64,000 bases of DNA from an uncultured Candidatus Melainabacteria bacterium (GTDB lineage Bacteria; Cyanobacteriota; Vampirovibrionia; Gastranaerophilales; Gastranaerophilaceae): the NCBI GenBank assembly GCA_934718085.1, contig CAKUZL010000005.1, positions 1-64,000 on the forward strand, written 5' to 3'. Shown here piece by piece: positions 16,224-25,289 of the stretch; within the stretch, counting starts at the first letter, position 1, and each line of letters opens with the position of its first letter. Under the pieces are notes generated by a model that was given only the letters and a program-made list of their open reading frames with translations, made no database searches and had not been told where the DNA came from. Position numbers and translations under genes: made by a program.

Positions 16224-17591
16224 CTAATTGTTCAAACTGTGGATGGGAGCGGGAATTCTGCCTCCGCGGGAAACAAATCCCGTCGAAGAGAGCGGATTGA
16301 CGTTCATAATCGGAGCTTCTCCCAAAAGTCCGCCGAAAACGGCTCGGGCTCCCTGTTTTTTGCCCGGAACGGGGATAATTCTGACCGCGGTGGTTTTTTT
16401 GTTAATCATTCCGATAGCGGCTTCGTCGGAGATAATGCCCGCGATTGTGTCCGAAGGCGTATCGCCGGGGATTGCAATCATGTCGAGACCGACCGAGCAA
16501 ACGCAGGTCATAGCTTCGAGTTTGTCGAACGTCAAATGACCGAGAGCGGCTGCGTCCATCATGTCCGCGTCTTCGGAGACGGGGATGAATGCGCCCGAAA
16601 GTCCTCCGACGTGGGAGCTTGCCATAATTCCGCCTTTTTTGACCGCGTCGTTAAGCATGGCGAGAGCCGCCGTCGTGCCGTGAGCGCCCGCGTGTTCGAG
16701 CCCCATTGCTTTAAAAATTCCCGCAACGCTGTCGCCGACCGCGGGAGTCGGAGCAAGCGACAAATCGATGACCCCGAACGGAATATCGAGTTTTTGAGCA
16801 AGTTCTCTTCCGACGAGTTCGCCGACGGAGGTTATTTTGTAAGCGGTTTGCTTAATTTTTCCCGCGATGTCCGAAAGAGAAGCGTCTTTAGGCATTGCGT
16901 CCACGGCGGCTCTTACGACACCCGGACCCGAAACGCCTACGTTCAGAGCGCATTCCGGTTCTCCGTATCCGTGGAACGCGCCCGCCATGAACGGGTTGTC
17001 TCCCGGAACATTGCAGAAACAAACGAGTTTAGCCGCGCCGAGACCGTCTTTGTCGGCGGTTTTTTCGGCTGCAAGTTTAATGATTTTCGACATTTTCAAA
17101 ACGGCGTCCATGTTGATGCCGGCTTTTGAAGAGGCAAGGTTTACCGAGGAACAGATTTTTTCGGTTTGGGCAAGTGCCTCGGGAATGCTTTCTATGAGGA
17201 GGTTATCGCCTTTTGTCATGCCTTTTTCGACGAGCGCGCCGAACCCTCCGATGAAGTCGACGCCGACCTGCGCGGCCGCTTTATCGAGCGTTTTTGCAAG
17301 ATAAACGTAATCCGGGTTGTCGCAGGATTCTCCGACGAGCGAAATCGGCGTGACGGCAATTCTTTTGTTGATAATCGGCAACGAATATTCGTTTTCGATG
17401 AGTTCCGCGTACGCGCAAAGATTTTCGGCATGCCTCAAAATTTTATCGTAAATTTTGGTCGCAACGACCTTGACGTCGGTCGCACAGCAGTCGCGGAGAC
17501 TCAGAGCCAGCGTAACCGTGCGGATGTCGAGGTTGTTCAGCCTTATCATGTTAATTGTTTCCAGTACGGAATCGGTGTTTAAAAAATTCAT
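16224..17591 (-). CDS. UPF0210 / DUF711 family protein
   Basis: This 455-residue protein belongs to the UPF0210 (PFL) family, which is nearly always encoded next to a small ACT protein as seen here. Recognisable features are IRTVTLALSLRDC near residue 23, AVTPISLVGESC, and the glycine-rich stretches HGYGEPECALNVGVSGPGV and GLSGAFIPVSEDADM. The molecular role is not established; the genetic linkage suggests that the ACT partner regulates it with a small ligand. It is 18 bases downstream of the ACT gene. No signal peptide or membrane segment is seen. Confidence 0.88.
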   Translation of the reverse strand: MNFLNTDSVLETINMIRLNNLDIRTVTLALSLRDCCATDVKVVATKIYDKILRHAENLCAYAELIENEYSLPIINKRIAVTPISLVGESCDNPDYVYLAKTLDKAAAQVGVDFIGGFGALVEKGMTKGDNLLIESIPEALAQTEKICSSVNLASSKAGINMDAVLKMSKIIKLAAEKTADKDGLGAAKLVCFCNVPGDNPFMAGAFHGYGEPECALNVGVSGPGVVRAAVDAMPKDASLSDIAGKIKQTAYKITSVGELVGRELAQKLDIPFGVIDLSLAPTPAVGDSVAGIFKAMGLEHAGAHGTTAALAMLNDAVKKGGIMASSHVGGLSGAFIPVSEDADMMDAAALGHLTFDKLEAMTCVCSVGLDMIAIPGDTPSDTIAGIISDEAAIGMINKKTTAVRIIPVPGKKQGARAVFGGLLGEAPIMNVNPLSSTGFVSRGGRIPAPIHSLNN

Positions 17592-17609
17592 AGTCAGCCT
17601 TTCAAATCG

Positions 17610-17894
17610 TTAAACCGAGTGCATTTTGTCGAAAATTTGCTTCTTTTGAACCCAAATTTCCATTTTTAATCTTTCGCCGGTCGAAGTCAACTTGTCCTTG
17701 ATTTCCTTGAATGAAAGCTCGGATTTTTCGGAATTGACGAGCATGAACATGACGAAACAATTTTGGATGACGGACTGTTTGATGTCCTCGATGTTTACGC
17801 CGCATTCGGCAAGAACGGCCGCAACGTCCGCGATAATGCCGACTTTGTCCGCTCCGATAACCGTTACGATAATTTTATTGTCGCTGGTAGTCAT
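17610..17894 (-). CDS. ACT domain protein (UPF0237)
   Basis: The 94 residues are a single ACT domain followed by a helix, starting IIVTVIGADKVGIIADVAAVL, with the ligand-loop pattern G.D..GI. ACT domains bind amino acids or other small molecules and normally control a partner; here the partner is the adjacent UPF0210 protein. GGAGG lies just upstream of the ATG on this strand. The intergenic region to rpsO contains TGTTA and TAACA arms (17912-17927) separated by six bases, a possible operator. Confidence 0.9.
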   Translation of the reverse strand: MTTSDNKIIVTVIGADKVGIIADVAAVLAECGVNIEDIKQSVIQNCFVMFMLVNSEKSELSFKEIKDKLTSTGERLKMEIWVQKKQIFDKMHSV

Positions 17895-17911
17895 AAAAAC
17901 CTCCGTGTGTA

Positions 17912-17927
17912 TGTTATAATTGTAACA
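17912..17927. promoter_or_regulatory. Interrupted palindrome upstream of the ACT-UPF0210 unit
   Basis: TGTTA and TAACA flank six bases between the divergent ACT gene and rpsO. On the minus strand it overlaps TACAAT/TATAAC-like -10 sequences, so a repressor site or simply a promoter is possible. Confidence 0.35.
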
Positions 17928-17964
17928 TAATAAAAAAATTTTTGATAAAAAAAGTAAAAATCGC

Positions 17965-17992
17965 TTGAAATATTATTTTTTGCATGTACAAT
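17965..17992 (+). promoter_or_regulatory. Promoter of rpsO
   Basis: TTGAAA and TACAAT, each with five of six consensus bases, are spaced by 16 bases and lie 36 bases before the rpsO start. Confidence 0.6.
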
Positions 17993-18027
17993 CAAAATTA
18001 CGACAGTAAGTACAAAAAGGAAAAACC

Positions 18028-18297
18028 ATGTCTATAAATTTGAAAAACAAAACTCAAATAGTTGAAAAATTCGGAAAAGACGCAAAGGATACGGGTTCCG
18101 CTCAGGTTCAAATCGCTTTGCTCAGCGAAAAAATCAACGAATTGACCGAACACCTCAAAATCAATAAAAAAGATTTTCAATGCAAAAGAGGTCTGTTGAT
18201 GATGGTAGGTAAAAGAAAAAGACTTCTTTCGTACCTCAACAAAACAAATCTCGAATTGTACAGAAAAACCCTCAAAGATTTGAAATTAAGAGGTTAA
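18028..18297 (+). CDS. rpsO: 30S ribosomal protein S15
   Basis: S15 binds the central domain of 16S rRNA early in 30S assembly. The 89-residue length is exact for the family. Key segments are DTGSAQVQIALLSEKINELT, HLKINKKDFQCKRGLLMMV and GKRKRLLSYL. AAAGGAAAA precedes the ATG. In many bacteria rpsO is followed by pnp, but here metK comes next, 146 bases away, so the gene stands alone. The short leader gives no obvious autoregulatory pseudoknot that I can confirm. Confidence 0.98.
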   Translation: MSINLKNKTQIVEKFGKDAKDTGSAQVQIALLSEKINELTEHLKINKKDFQCKRGLLMMVGKRKRLLSYLNKTNLELYRKTLKDLKLRG

Positions 18298-18314
18298 TTC
18301 AATCATACAAAAAC

Positions 18315-18400
18315 TTTCGCTTCGGCGAAACATTAAGGCTCGGACGATCGGCGTTCGTGCCGCAACAAGAGGCAAATGACGGGTTGACAAAGGTCGTCCG
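18315..18400 (+). promoter_or_regulatory. Structured leader of metK (unassigned cis element)
   Basis: A TTTCGC/GCGAAA hairpin with a TTCG tetraloop (18315-18330) is followed by a closed module: CGGACGA (18341-18347) pairs perfectly with TCGTCCG (18394-18400), and inside it CGGC/GCCG (18349-18362) forms a second stem. It resembles a small multibranched RNA in the leader of the SAM synthetase gene. I do not see the conserved cores of the known SAM riboswitch classes, so its class is open. Confidence 0.4.
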
Positions 18401-18443
18401 CTGTTTGTTCTTTTTGTAAAGAAGAAAGGTAAAGAAAAAAGAA

Positions 18444-19712
18444 ATGAGTTCTAAAAGATATCTTTTTACATCGGAATCCGTTACCGAAGGGCACCCCGAT
18501 AAAGTCTGCGACAGAATCTCGGATGCAATCCTCGATACGATTTTGGCAATGGATAATACCGCGAGAGTTGCCGCGGAAACAACCGTAACAACGGGCATGG
18601 TGCTTGTGTGCGGCGAAATTACCTCGGAATGTTACGCGGATATTCCTCAGGTTGTCAGAAACACCGTTAAGGAAATCGGCTATGTCGGCGAAACGGCGGG
18701 CGGTTTCGACTCTTCGACCTGCGCGGTTTTGACCAGCATCGACGAACAATCCTCCGATATCGCGGGCGGCGTGAATAAAGCACTCGAAACGCGTTCGGAA
18801 AACGCGGATACCTCGAAAACCGAAACCGAAGAACTCGGTGCGGGCGACCAGGGAATCATGTTCGGCTTCGCGTGCGACGAAACTCCCGAATTGATGCCTT
18901 TACCGATAAGCTTGGCTCACAAGCTTTCGAAACGTCTCGCGGACGTAAGAAAAGAAGGTAAATTGACCTACCTTCGTCCCGACGGAAAATCTCAGGTAAC
19001 CGTGGCTTACGAAAACGATGTTCCCGTAAAGATAGACACGGTGCTCATTTCGACACAACACGATCCCGAAATCGACGGCATTTCGGATAACGAAAAAGTT
19101 CAGGAAAGAATTGCGGCTGACCTTAAAAAATACGTCATTGACGCGGTTTTCGCGAACGAAAATCTTAAACCCGACGAAGATACGAAAATTTTGATTAATC
19201 CTTCGGGAAGATTCGTAATCGGCGGACCTCAAGGCGACGCGGGCTTGACAGGCAGAAAAATAATCGTCGACACGTACGGCGGATATTCCAGACACGGCGG
19301 CGGAGCGTTCAGCGGCAAGGATCCCACCAAAGTCGACCGTTCGGCAGCTTACGCGGCGAGATACGTCGCGAAGAACATTGTTGCGGCAAAGCTCGCGCGC
19401 AAGTGCGAAATCGAGCTCGCTTACGCAATCGGCGTGGCAAAACCTGTTTCGATATTGGTTGACACGTTCGGAACCGGAAAAATTTCCGACGACGAATTGA
19501 CGAGACTTGTTGAAAAGAATTTTGACCTCAGACCGGCAGCGATAATTTCGAATTTCGATTTGAGAAATCTGCCCCGCAAGAACGGCGGAAAGTTCTATCA
19601 ACTTTTGGCTGCGTACGGGCACATGGGCAGAACGGACATCGACGTTCCCTGGGAGCACACGGACAAAGCGGCGTTGCTCGAAGAGCAGGCAGCGGCCGGA
19701 GTAAATAAATAA
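18444..19712 (+). CDS. metK: S-adenosylmethionine synthetase
   Basis: MetK makes SAM from methionine and ATP in the cytosol, as a tetramer. Hallmarks are FTSESVTEGHPDKVCD (residues 8-23), GAGDQGIMFGFA, and the phosphate loop GGGAFSGKDPTKVDRSAAY. At 422 residues it is longer than the usual 380-400, with the extra part at the C-terminus (EEQAAAGVNK tail and the segment before it). The ribosome site AAGAAAGG is rather far, about 14 bases from the ATG, inside a structured leader. The ilvB start follows three bases after the stop, suggesting cotranscription. Confidence 0.97.
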   Translation: MSSKRYLFTSESVTEGHPDKVCDRISDAILDTILAMDNTARVAAETTVTTGMVLVCGEITSECYADIPQVVRNTVKEIGYVGETAGGFDSSTCAVLTSIDEQSSDIAGGVNKALETRSENADTSKTETEELGAGDQGIMFGFACDETPELMPLPISLAHKLSKRLADVRKEGKLTYLRPDGKSQVTVAYENDVPVKIDTVLISTQHDPEIDGISDNEKVQERIAADLKKYVIDAVFANENLKPDEDTKILINPSGRFVIGGPQGDAGLTGRKIIVDTYGGYSRHGGGAFSGKDPTKVDRSAAYAARYVAKNIVAAKLARKCEIELAYAIGVAKPVSILVDTFGTGKISDDELTRLVEKNFDLRPAAIISNFDLRNLPRKNGGKFYQLLAAYGHMGRTDIDVPWEHTDKAALLEEQAAAGVNK

Positions 19713-19714
19713 AA

Positions 19715-21451
19715 ATGCAACATTCGACGGAAGACACCCGCGATATGATGACGGGCGCGCAAATCCTTTTGGAAAGCTTGAAAAAGGAAGGCGTGAAGGA
19801 CATATTCGGATATCCCGGCGGCGTAATTTTGCACCTTTACGATGCTTTATATTCGTTCAAGGATATAAAGCATTACCTGGTGCGTCACGAACAAGCGGCA
19901 ATCCACGCGGCGGAAGGCTATGCGCGGGTTACGGGAAAACCGGGCGTGGCGATAGTTACTTCGGGACCGGGAGCCTGCAACGCGGTAACGGGAATTGCAA
20001 ACGCCTATTATGACGGCTATCCGATAATCGTTTTTACGGGTCAGGTAAGTCTGAATTTGATAGGAAACGACGCGTTTCAGGAGGCGGATATCGTCGGGAT
20101 AACGCGTTCGTGCTGTAAGCACAATTATCTCGTGAAGGACGTGAAACAGCTTCCTCACGTGATAAAAGAGGCTTTTCACATTGCTACGACCGGAAAACCC
20201 GGACCCGTCGTCATCGATCTTCCGAAAAATATTTTGACCTCGAAAGCGCATTTCGAGTGGCCGGATAAGGTTAAGCTGCCCGGGTACAATCCGACTTACG
20301 ATGGTCATCCCAAGCAGATTTCGCGGGCGCTCAAGTTGCTTTGCGATGCGAAAAAGCCCATGATTATTACGGGCGGAGGAGTTGTTCACTCGGGTGCGTC
20401 CGAAGAATTGACGAAATTGGCGCGAAAATTGCGTATTCCCGTCGCAACAACGTTGATGGGAATAGGTACCTACCCCGAAGACGACGAGCTTTTTACGGGC
20501 ATGACGGGCATGCACGGAACTTATTGCGCGAATTTGTCGATAAGCGACTGTGACGTACTTTTTGCGGTCGGAACGCGCTTCAGCGACAGGATTACGGGCT
20601 CGCTTCGGAAATTTGCGCCCGACGCACAGGTGATTCACATCGACATCGATCCTTGTTCGATTGCCAAAAACGTCAGGGTTGACATTCCGATTGTCGGAGA
20701 TGCGAAAAACGTTTTGAATGCGATGCTCGAAGAGTACGAAAAAGAGCAATACGACTTGAAGTTGCCCGAAAAAGAAAAGTGGCTCGAGCTTGTTGCCGAG
20801 CGAAAAAAAGTTAAGCCCGAACTTACAAAGTCCACGGGGAAACTGAACCCCGTCAAGGTAATCGAGCGAATTTACGAGATAACGGACGTTTTGAAGCCGA
20901 TAATCGCGACGGAAGTCGGTCAGCACCAGATGTGGACGGCTCAAACGTACAAATTTAACGAGCCGGGGCGGTTTTTGACCTCGGGAGGGCTCGGAACGAT
21001 GGGCTTCGGATTTCCTGCGGCAATCGGCGCAAGTGTTGCAAAAAAGGATAAAACCGTCATAAACATTGCGGGCGACGGCAGTATTCAGATGAATATCCAG
21101 GAGCTTGCGACATGCGTGCAGTATAACATTCCCGTAATCGTTGCGATAATCAATAACGGCTGGCTCGGGATGGTTCGTCAGTGGCAAGAACGGATTTTTA
21201 ACAAACACTATTCTCAAACCGAAATTTATTCGCCCGATTTTGTCAAATTGGCGCAGGCATACGGCGCTTTGGGGTATCGGGTCGAGAAGGAAGAAGAAAT
21301 CGAACCCGTGCTGAAAGAGGCGATAGCCGCACGGCGTCCCGTTTTTATCGATTTTGTCGTTGAACCTTTCGAAATGGTTTATCCGTGGGTAATGGCGGGA
21401 GAACCCTTGTCAAACGTGCTTTTGTCCAACGACTGCGGAGGAGGGGAATAA
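19715..21451 (+). CDS. ilvB: Acetolactate synthase large subunit
   Basis: IlvB is the thiamine-diphosphate and FAD enzyme that condenses two pyruvates (or pyruvate with 2-oxobutyrate) at the entry to valine, leucine and isoleucine synthesis. The 578 residues show the three domains: the N-terminal PYR domain with the activating Glu59 in RHEQAAIHAAEGYAR, the central domain with GIGTYPEDDELFTGM, and the C-terminal PP domain with GDGSIQMNIQEL binding Mg-ThDP. The gene begins next to metK and overlaps ilvN by one base, so subunits are made together. No leader peptide rich in branched-chain residues is present. Confidence 0.97.
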   Translation: MQHSTEDTRDMMTGAQILLESLKKEGVKDIFGYPGGVILHLYDALYSFKDIKHYLVRHEQAAIHAAEGYARVTGKPGVAIVTSGPGACNAVTGIANAYYDGYPIIVFTGQVSLNLIGNDAFQEADIVGITRSCCKHNYLVKDVKQLPHVIKEAFHIATTGKPGPVVIDLPKNILTSKAHFEWPDKVKLPGYNPTYDGHPKQISRALKLLCDAKKPMIITGGGVVHSGASEELTKLARKLRIPVATTLMGIGTYPEDDELFTGMTGMHGTYCANLSISDCDVLFAVGTRFSDRITGSLRKFAPDAQVIHIDIDPCSIAKNVRVDIPIVGDAKNVLNAMLEEYEKEQYDLKLPEKEKWLELVAERKKVKPELTKSTGKLNPVKVIERIYEITDVLKPIIATEVGQHQMWTAQTYKFNEPGRFLTSGGLGTMGFGFPAAIGASVAKKDKTVINIAGDGSIQMNIQELATCVQYNIPVIVAIINNGWLGMVRQWQERIFNKHYSQTEIYSPDFVKLAQAYGALGYRVEKEEEIEPVLKEAIAARRPVFIDFVVEPFEMVYPWVMAGEPLSNVLLSNDCGGGE

Positions 21452-21951
21452 TGTTTCACACAATATCGGTTCTCGTGCGAAACGAAGCGGGTGTTTTGTC
21501 CCGAATCAGCGACCTTTTCAGCGGACGCGGGTACAATATCGAAAGTTTGACCGTCGCACCGACTTTGGATGACGAATTTTCAAGAATTACGATAGTCACA
21601 AACGGTGACAACAAGGTCATCGAGCAGATTACCAAACAGTTGAACAGGCTCATTCCCGTGCTTAAAGTCGTCGACTTGGCACCCTCCGATACCATCGAAC
21701 GCGAGTTCATTATGTGTAAAGTTTGCGCGCGCGACGAGCATCGGTCGGAAATTTTGCGGATTGCGGAAATTTTTAACGCAAAAATCATCGACGTGACTCA
21801 TAAATCTTATACGTTGCAGGCTTTGGGCGACGAACGTCAAATTGCCTCGTTGATAGAGCTTTTACGCCCCATCGGAATTCGCGAGCTCGTGCGCTCCGGA
21901 AAAGTCGTCATTTCGCGCGAAAATCAGTTCCAAAATATCAAAAACATTTAA
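21451..21951 (+). CDS. ilvN: Acetolactate synthase small (regulatory) subunit
   Basis: IlvN activates the catalytic subunit and provides valine feedback inhibition. The 166 residues have an N-terminal ACT domain (ISVLVRNEAGVLSRISDLFSG then YNIESLTV) and a C-terminal ACT-like half (RPIGIRELVRSGKV), the normal IlvH layout. GAGGAGGGG ending ilvB serves as ribosome site. Its stop overlaps by a few bases the stop of the convergent prenyltransferase gene, leaving no room for a separate terminator. Confidence 0.96.
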   Translation: MFHTISVLVRNEAGVLSRISDLFSGRGYNIESLTVAPTLDDEFSRITIVTNGDNKVIEQITKQLNRLIPVLKVVDLAPSDTIEREFIMCKVCARDEHRSEILRIAEIFNAKIIDVTHKSYTLQALGDERQIASLIELLRPIGIRELVRSGKVVISRENQFQNIKNI

Positions 21952-22808
21952 ATTAATAACGACAACCCGAGAATTGCCGTGTGCAGCGCGAAAATATTTT
22001 GTGCCGCGGAAAATATTTGAGGGAAATTCGATTTTTCGGGTTCTTTCAGAAGCTCGAAAAGCCTTTTTACGGGAATTATCGCCGCAAAAACGAGAACGGA
22101 TTTCAATGGCAAAATTTTGGTCAAAATCAAAATAAAGTCGACCGCAAACGCCGTAAATACAACGGTTTTTATCAGGTTTACAGAATTTTTTCCGCCTTTT
22201 AATATCACGTTAAGCGTTTTTTTCCCCGAAATTTCGTCGAATTTGCAGTCCAGATGCGAGTGAACGACCAACACTGCCGCGGTCAGCAGCCCGGGCGAAA
22301 TTGAAATCAACGCGGGAATTGCGGAGGTTTTGCCGGTCATTGCGACAAACGTTCCGAAGTACAAAAGCGGTCCGAATGCCGAAAATACGGCAAGTTCGCC
22401 CAATGTGTAAAAATTCAGCCTCGGATACGCAAGGCATGCCGCACCCGCGATAAGCGCCGTAATTACTATAGGAAGCCCGAATTTTGTTGCGAAAAACAAC
22501 CCGATAAGCCCCGCCGTACCGAAAAACACAAGTGCAGTCGCCAAAATTTTGTATGAGTTAGCGTTTATTGCGTCGAGATACTCCGTTTTGCAAGGCTGTT
22601 TCGGAACCTTCAAAATGTAGTCGACCGCCGTGTCGAAAAGGTTTACGCCGATGTGAGCAAAAATTACGCCGGCAAAAACAAGAAGTCCGAAAATGACGTT
22701 ACCTCCGTCGTTTTTTGCAATTGCAAAAGCCGCAAAAACATTGATAATACTCATCGGCAGCGAATAGACCCTCGCCGCGAAATAAAATGATTTCAAAAAT
22801 TTTTTCAT
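21948..22808 (-). CDS. UbiA/MenA-family prenyltransferase
   Basis: The product is a polytopic membrane protein of 286 residues with about eight or nine hydrophobic helices. It has two aspartate clusters typical of intramembrane prenyltransferases: NLFDTAVDY near residue 60 and HLDCKFDEISGKKTL near residue 195, similar to the second motif of MenA. MenA attaches a polyprenyl chain to dihydroxynaphthoate in menaquinone synthesis; other UbiA proteins act on other aromatics. No quinone gene lies nearby, so the substrate is open. The ATG at 22808 gives the common MKKFLKSFYFAARVYSLP start; an in-frame start at 22847 is less likely. Confidence 0.8.
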   Translation of the reverse strand: MKKFLKSFYFAARVYSLPMSIINVFAAFAIAKNDGGNVIFGLLVFAGVIFAHIGVNLFDTAVDYILKVPKQPCKTEYLDAINANSYKILATALVFFGTAGLIGLFFATKFGLPIVITALIAGAACLAYPRLNFYTLGELAVFSAFGPLLYFGTFVAMTGKTSAIPALISISPGLLTAAVLVVHSHLDCKFDEISGKKTLNVILKGGKNSVNLIKTVVFTAFAVDFILILTKILPLKSVLVFAAIIPVKRLFELLKEPEKSNFPQIFSAAQNIFALHTAILGLSLLI

Positions 22809-23337
22809 GTCGTTGATTTTAGCATGTTTTTTCTTCGTTTCAATCAACCGAAGGTATTGTTCCTCAACCGTTTGGCATGCCTTGCCCTGTCAAGTTGTCG
22901 GCATGCTTTTATCGCCCGGCGTCGTGCCGCCGGCAACACGTAAAAACGTATTGTGCTGGTCGTCAAACCGACTTACCGTGTCTTTGTATGTATTTTACCG
23001 TCATAGTCCGCCACGGGCATGCCGTCTTTGGCTGAATGCAGATTTCTTGACGCGTAAAACCGCCACCCGATTGCAGCCGAAAAACTGTCGCAGTGCGCCA
23101 TGTCGCCGGGTTCAAAGCGGTTGATTATACATAGTCGAACTTTCGCGGCGAGAAAATCCGGCGGTTATTCGGCAAAAAATGTATGCGGAGTAGGGGCTTT
23201 CGTTACGCATTTTCCGCCCGCTCGAACTCCGCTGCCGACGTGTTGTCGAAAATTTTTAAACATTTTTCGAAATGCTTCAAACCTGCCGTTTTGTCGACGT
23301 AAATCGTCGCATTGTGCGCCGCCTGCCGTGTTGCGGG
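22809..23337. other. Intergenic region with repeated GGCATGCC palindromes
   Basis: About 530 bases hold no convincing gene. GGCATGCC occurs at 22874 and 23016, with a partial copy at 22900 and another full copy at 22433 inside the neighbouring gene. Open frames crossing the region have no initiation signals and odd composition. Confidence 0.5.
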
Positions 23338-24684
23338 CTAGTAAGTTGCGGTTTTTGCCGGGTTTTTGAACTTCGTGATATTTGCCTGGAAGTACAACGG
23401 AATCGTGTCGACCGGGCCGCTTCTGTTTTTTGCGATGATAAGTTCGGCTTTGCCCTTGAGCTCGGGATTGTCCTTGTTGTAGTACTCTTCGCGGTGAATG
23501 AACATTACGATGTCCGCGTCCTGCTCGATTGCGCCGGAATCCCGAAGGTCGGACATCATCGGACGTTTGTCGGTTCTTTGCTCGGTTGCCCGCGAAAGCT
23601 GCGAGAGCGCGATAACGGGAAGGTTCAACTCTCTCGCCAGGGTTTTCAGACCCCGCGAAATCGCCGAAATTTCCTGGTTACGGTTGTTCGGGTTGGATCC
23701 GGTGCCTTCCATAAGTTGGAGGTAGTCGATTACGATAAGTCCGAGGTTGGGGTCTTTAATGGCTTGTTTTCTGCATTTTGCCCTGATAGCGGAAATGTTT
23801 TGTCCGCCGGTGTCGTCAATGTAGATGGGGGCGTTCGAAAATACGTCCATAACCGAGGTTATTTTGCCCCAATCGTTCGCGTCAAGGTGCCCCGAAGTCA
23901 TGCGTCTTCCGTCGACTTCGGCTTCGGCAGCCAAAAGCCTTTTCATAAGCTCGACTTTCGACATTTCGAGTGAGAATATCATGACTCCTTTTCCAGTTCT
24001 GAGCGCGACGTTTTGCGCGATGTTCAGGGCAAAAGCGGTTTTTCCCATTGCGGGACGCGCCGCAAGAATAATGAGGTTGGAATTTTGCAGTCCCGAAGTC
24101 ATTTGGTCGAAGTCGTAAAATCCCGTCGCCGTGCCGCTGAGCTCGTTCATGTGGTTGTAGCGGTATTCGATTTCTTCGTAGGCTTTCATCACCAAATCCG
24201 TTATGGATTGAACTTCCGCCTGCTTTTTTTGCGTTGCGACGTTGAAAACAAGCCTTTCGGCGATGTCGAGAATGTCCTGCGTGTCGTTTTCGTCGTACGC
24301 CATGCCGATAATTTCCGAACCCGCGTTAATAAGGCTTCTTCGGACGGCTTTGTCTTTTATTATGTCCGCGTAATTTTCTATGTTTATGGAGGTCAAAGAG
24401 AGCGAATTCAGGGCGAGTTCGTTGATAAAATTTCTGCCGCCCGAGCTTTCGAGTTTATCCTTGTTTTTAAGTTCTTCGGAAACCGTTACGATGTCGACGG
24501 CGTCGTTGCGGTCGTGAAGAGCACAAATAGCCTCGTAAACGGCTTTGTTCGAGGGTTTGTAAAAATCGTCCGCGTCGATGGTGTCCGAGATTTTGTCGAA
24601 CGCCCCCGGATTGGTCAAAATCGTTCCGAGAAGGGCTTCTTCGGTCTCGATACTTTGCGGGATGAGTTTTTCTTTCTTCGCCAT
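23338..24684 (-). CDS. dnaB: Replicative DNA helicase DnaB
   Basis: DnaB is the hexameric 5'-3' helicase of the replication fork. The 448 residues begin with the N-terminal domain (PQSIETEEALLGTIL) and continue with the RecA-like core: Walker A ARPAMGKTAFALNIA near residue 208, IFSLEMSK, Walker B LIVIDYLQLM, ALSQLSRATE and LRDSGAIEQDADIV. Nothing suggests an intein. The gene is divergent from the ribosomal operon. In many bacteria rplI precedes dnaB, but here no such gene is seen; the 250-base gap contains only AT-rich promoter material. Confidence 0.97.
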   Translation of the reverse strand: MAKKEKLIPQSIETEEALLGTILTNPGAFDKISDTIDADDFYKPSNKAVYEAICALHDRNDAVDIVTVSEELKNKDKLESSGGRNFINELALNSLSLTSINIENYADIIKDKAVRRSLINAGSEIIGMAYDENDTQDILDIAERLVFNVATQKKQAEVQSITDLVMKAYEEIEYRYNHMNELSGTATGFYDFDQMTSGLQNSNLIILAARPAMGKTAFALNIAQNVALRTGKGVMIFSLEMSKVELMKRLLAAEAEVDGRRMTSGHLDANDWGKITSVMDVFSNAPIYIDDTGGQNISAIRAKCRKQAIKDPNLGLIVIDYLQLMEGTGSNPNNRNQEISAISRGLKTLARELNLPVIALSQLSRATEQRTDKRPMMSDLRDSGAIEQDADIVMFIHREEYYNKDNPELKGKAELIIAKNRSGPVDTIPLYFQANITKFKNPAKTATY

Positions 24685-24838
24685 AACGTGTACATTATAT
24701 TATAAAAATTTTCATGAGAGCATGCTTTTTTTTGTAAAAATTTTTTAAAAATTTTTCGGGGGTTGAAAAAAAAGAAGAAATCGGGGATGAAATTGTAAAT
24801 TTTTGTAAATATATGCAAAAGGCATGAAAAAACAGGTG

Positions 24839-24867
24839 TTGACGTGAGATTATGTTTAAGTTAAATT
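24839..24867 (+). promoter_or_regulatory. Promoter of the S10 ribosomal operon
   Basis: TTGACG and TAAATT are spaced by 17 bases, about 95 bases before rpsJ. The -10 lies in a TAAATTAGGGA string that also occurs at 57226 upstream of a candidate small RNA. Confidence 0.5.
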
Positions 24868-24961
24868 AGGGATACCGAAGTCAATCGGCATGTTTTTCGT
24901 AATAATTTTAAGAAGAATATGAAGAGAGGCTTTGAGCAGTACACAAAAAGGAAAGACGAAA

Positions 24962-25279
24962 ATGAGTAACGGCAAGAGACAAAGAATAAGAGTTTGTTTA
25001 AAGGCATATGATCACAAGCTTATAGACGTTTCCGCCGAAAAAATCGTCGAAACGGCGAAAAGAACGGACGCAAAAGTAGCGGGACCGATTCCTTTGCCGA
25101 CGAGAAGACGCGTATATTGCGTATTGAGAAGTCCTCACGTAGACAAAAAGTCGAGAGAGCACTTTGAAATGAGAACGCACAAGAGAATTATCGATATATA
25201 CGAACCTACTCAACAAACGACGGAAGAGCTCAGCAGAATGGATTTGCCCGCAGGTGTGGACATTGAAGTAAAACTTTAG
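24962..25279 (+). CDS. rpsJ: 30S ribosomal protein S10
   Basis: S10 sits in the 30S head and with NusB takes part in antitermination. The 105 residues include RVCLKAYDHKLID, PTRRRVYCVLRSPHVDKKSR and EHFEMRTHKRIID. An upstream start at 24932 would add ten residues; ATG 24962 with AAAGGAAAG before it gives the standard N-terminus. It opens the S10/spc operon. It is separated from rplC by a 105-base spacer containing a large hairpin, whereas most later genes are packed tightly. Confidence 0.98.
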   Translation: MSNGKRQRIRVCLKAYDHKLIDVSAEKIVETAKRTDAKVAGPIPLPTRRRVYCVLRSPHVDKKSREHFEMRTHKRIIDIYEPTQQTTEELSRMDLPAGVDIEVKL

Positions 25280-25289
25280 AAATAAAGTT

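Noticed and set aside
18301..18443. Known SAM riboswitch (S-box, SAM-II, SMK) upstream of metK
   Set aside because: The conserved cores of these classes are not found, so only an unclassified structured leader is reported.
22847..23337. Possible gene or extended N-terminus upstream of the prenyltransferase
   Set aside because: No ribosome site, and the extra residues are not typical; the region contains repeated palindromes instead.
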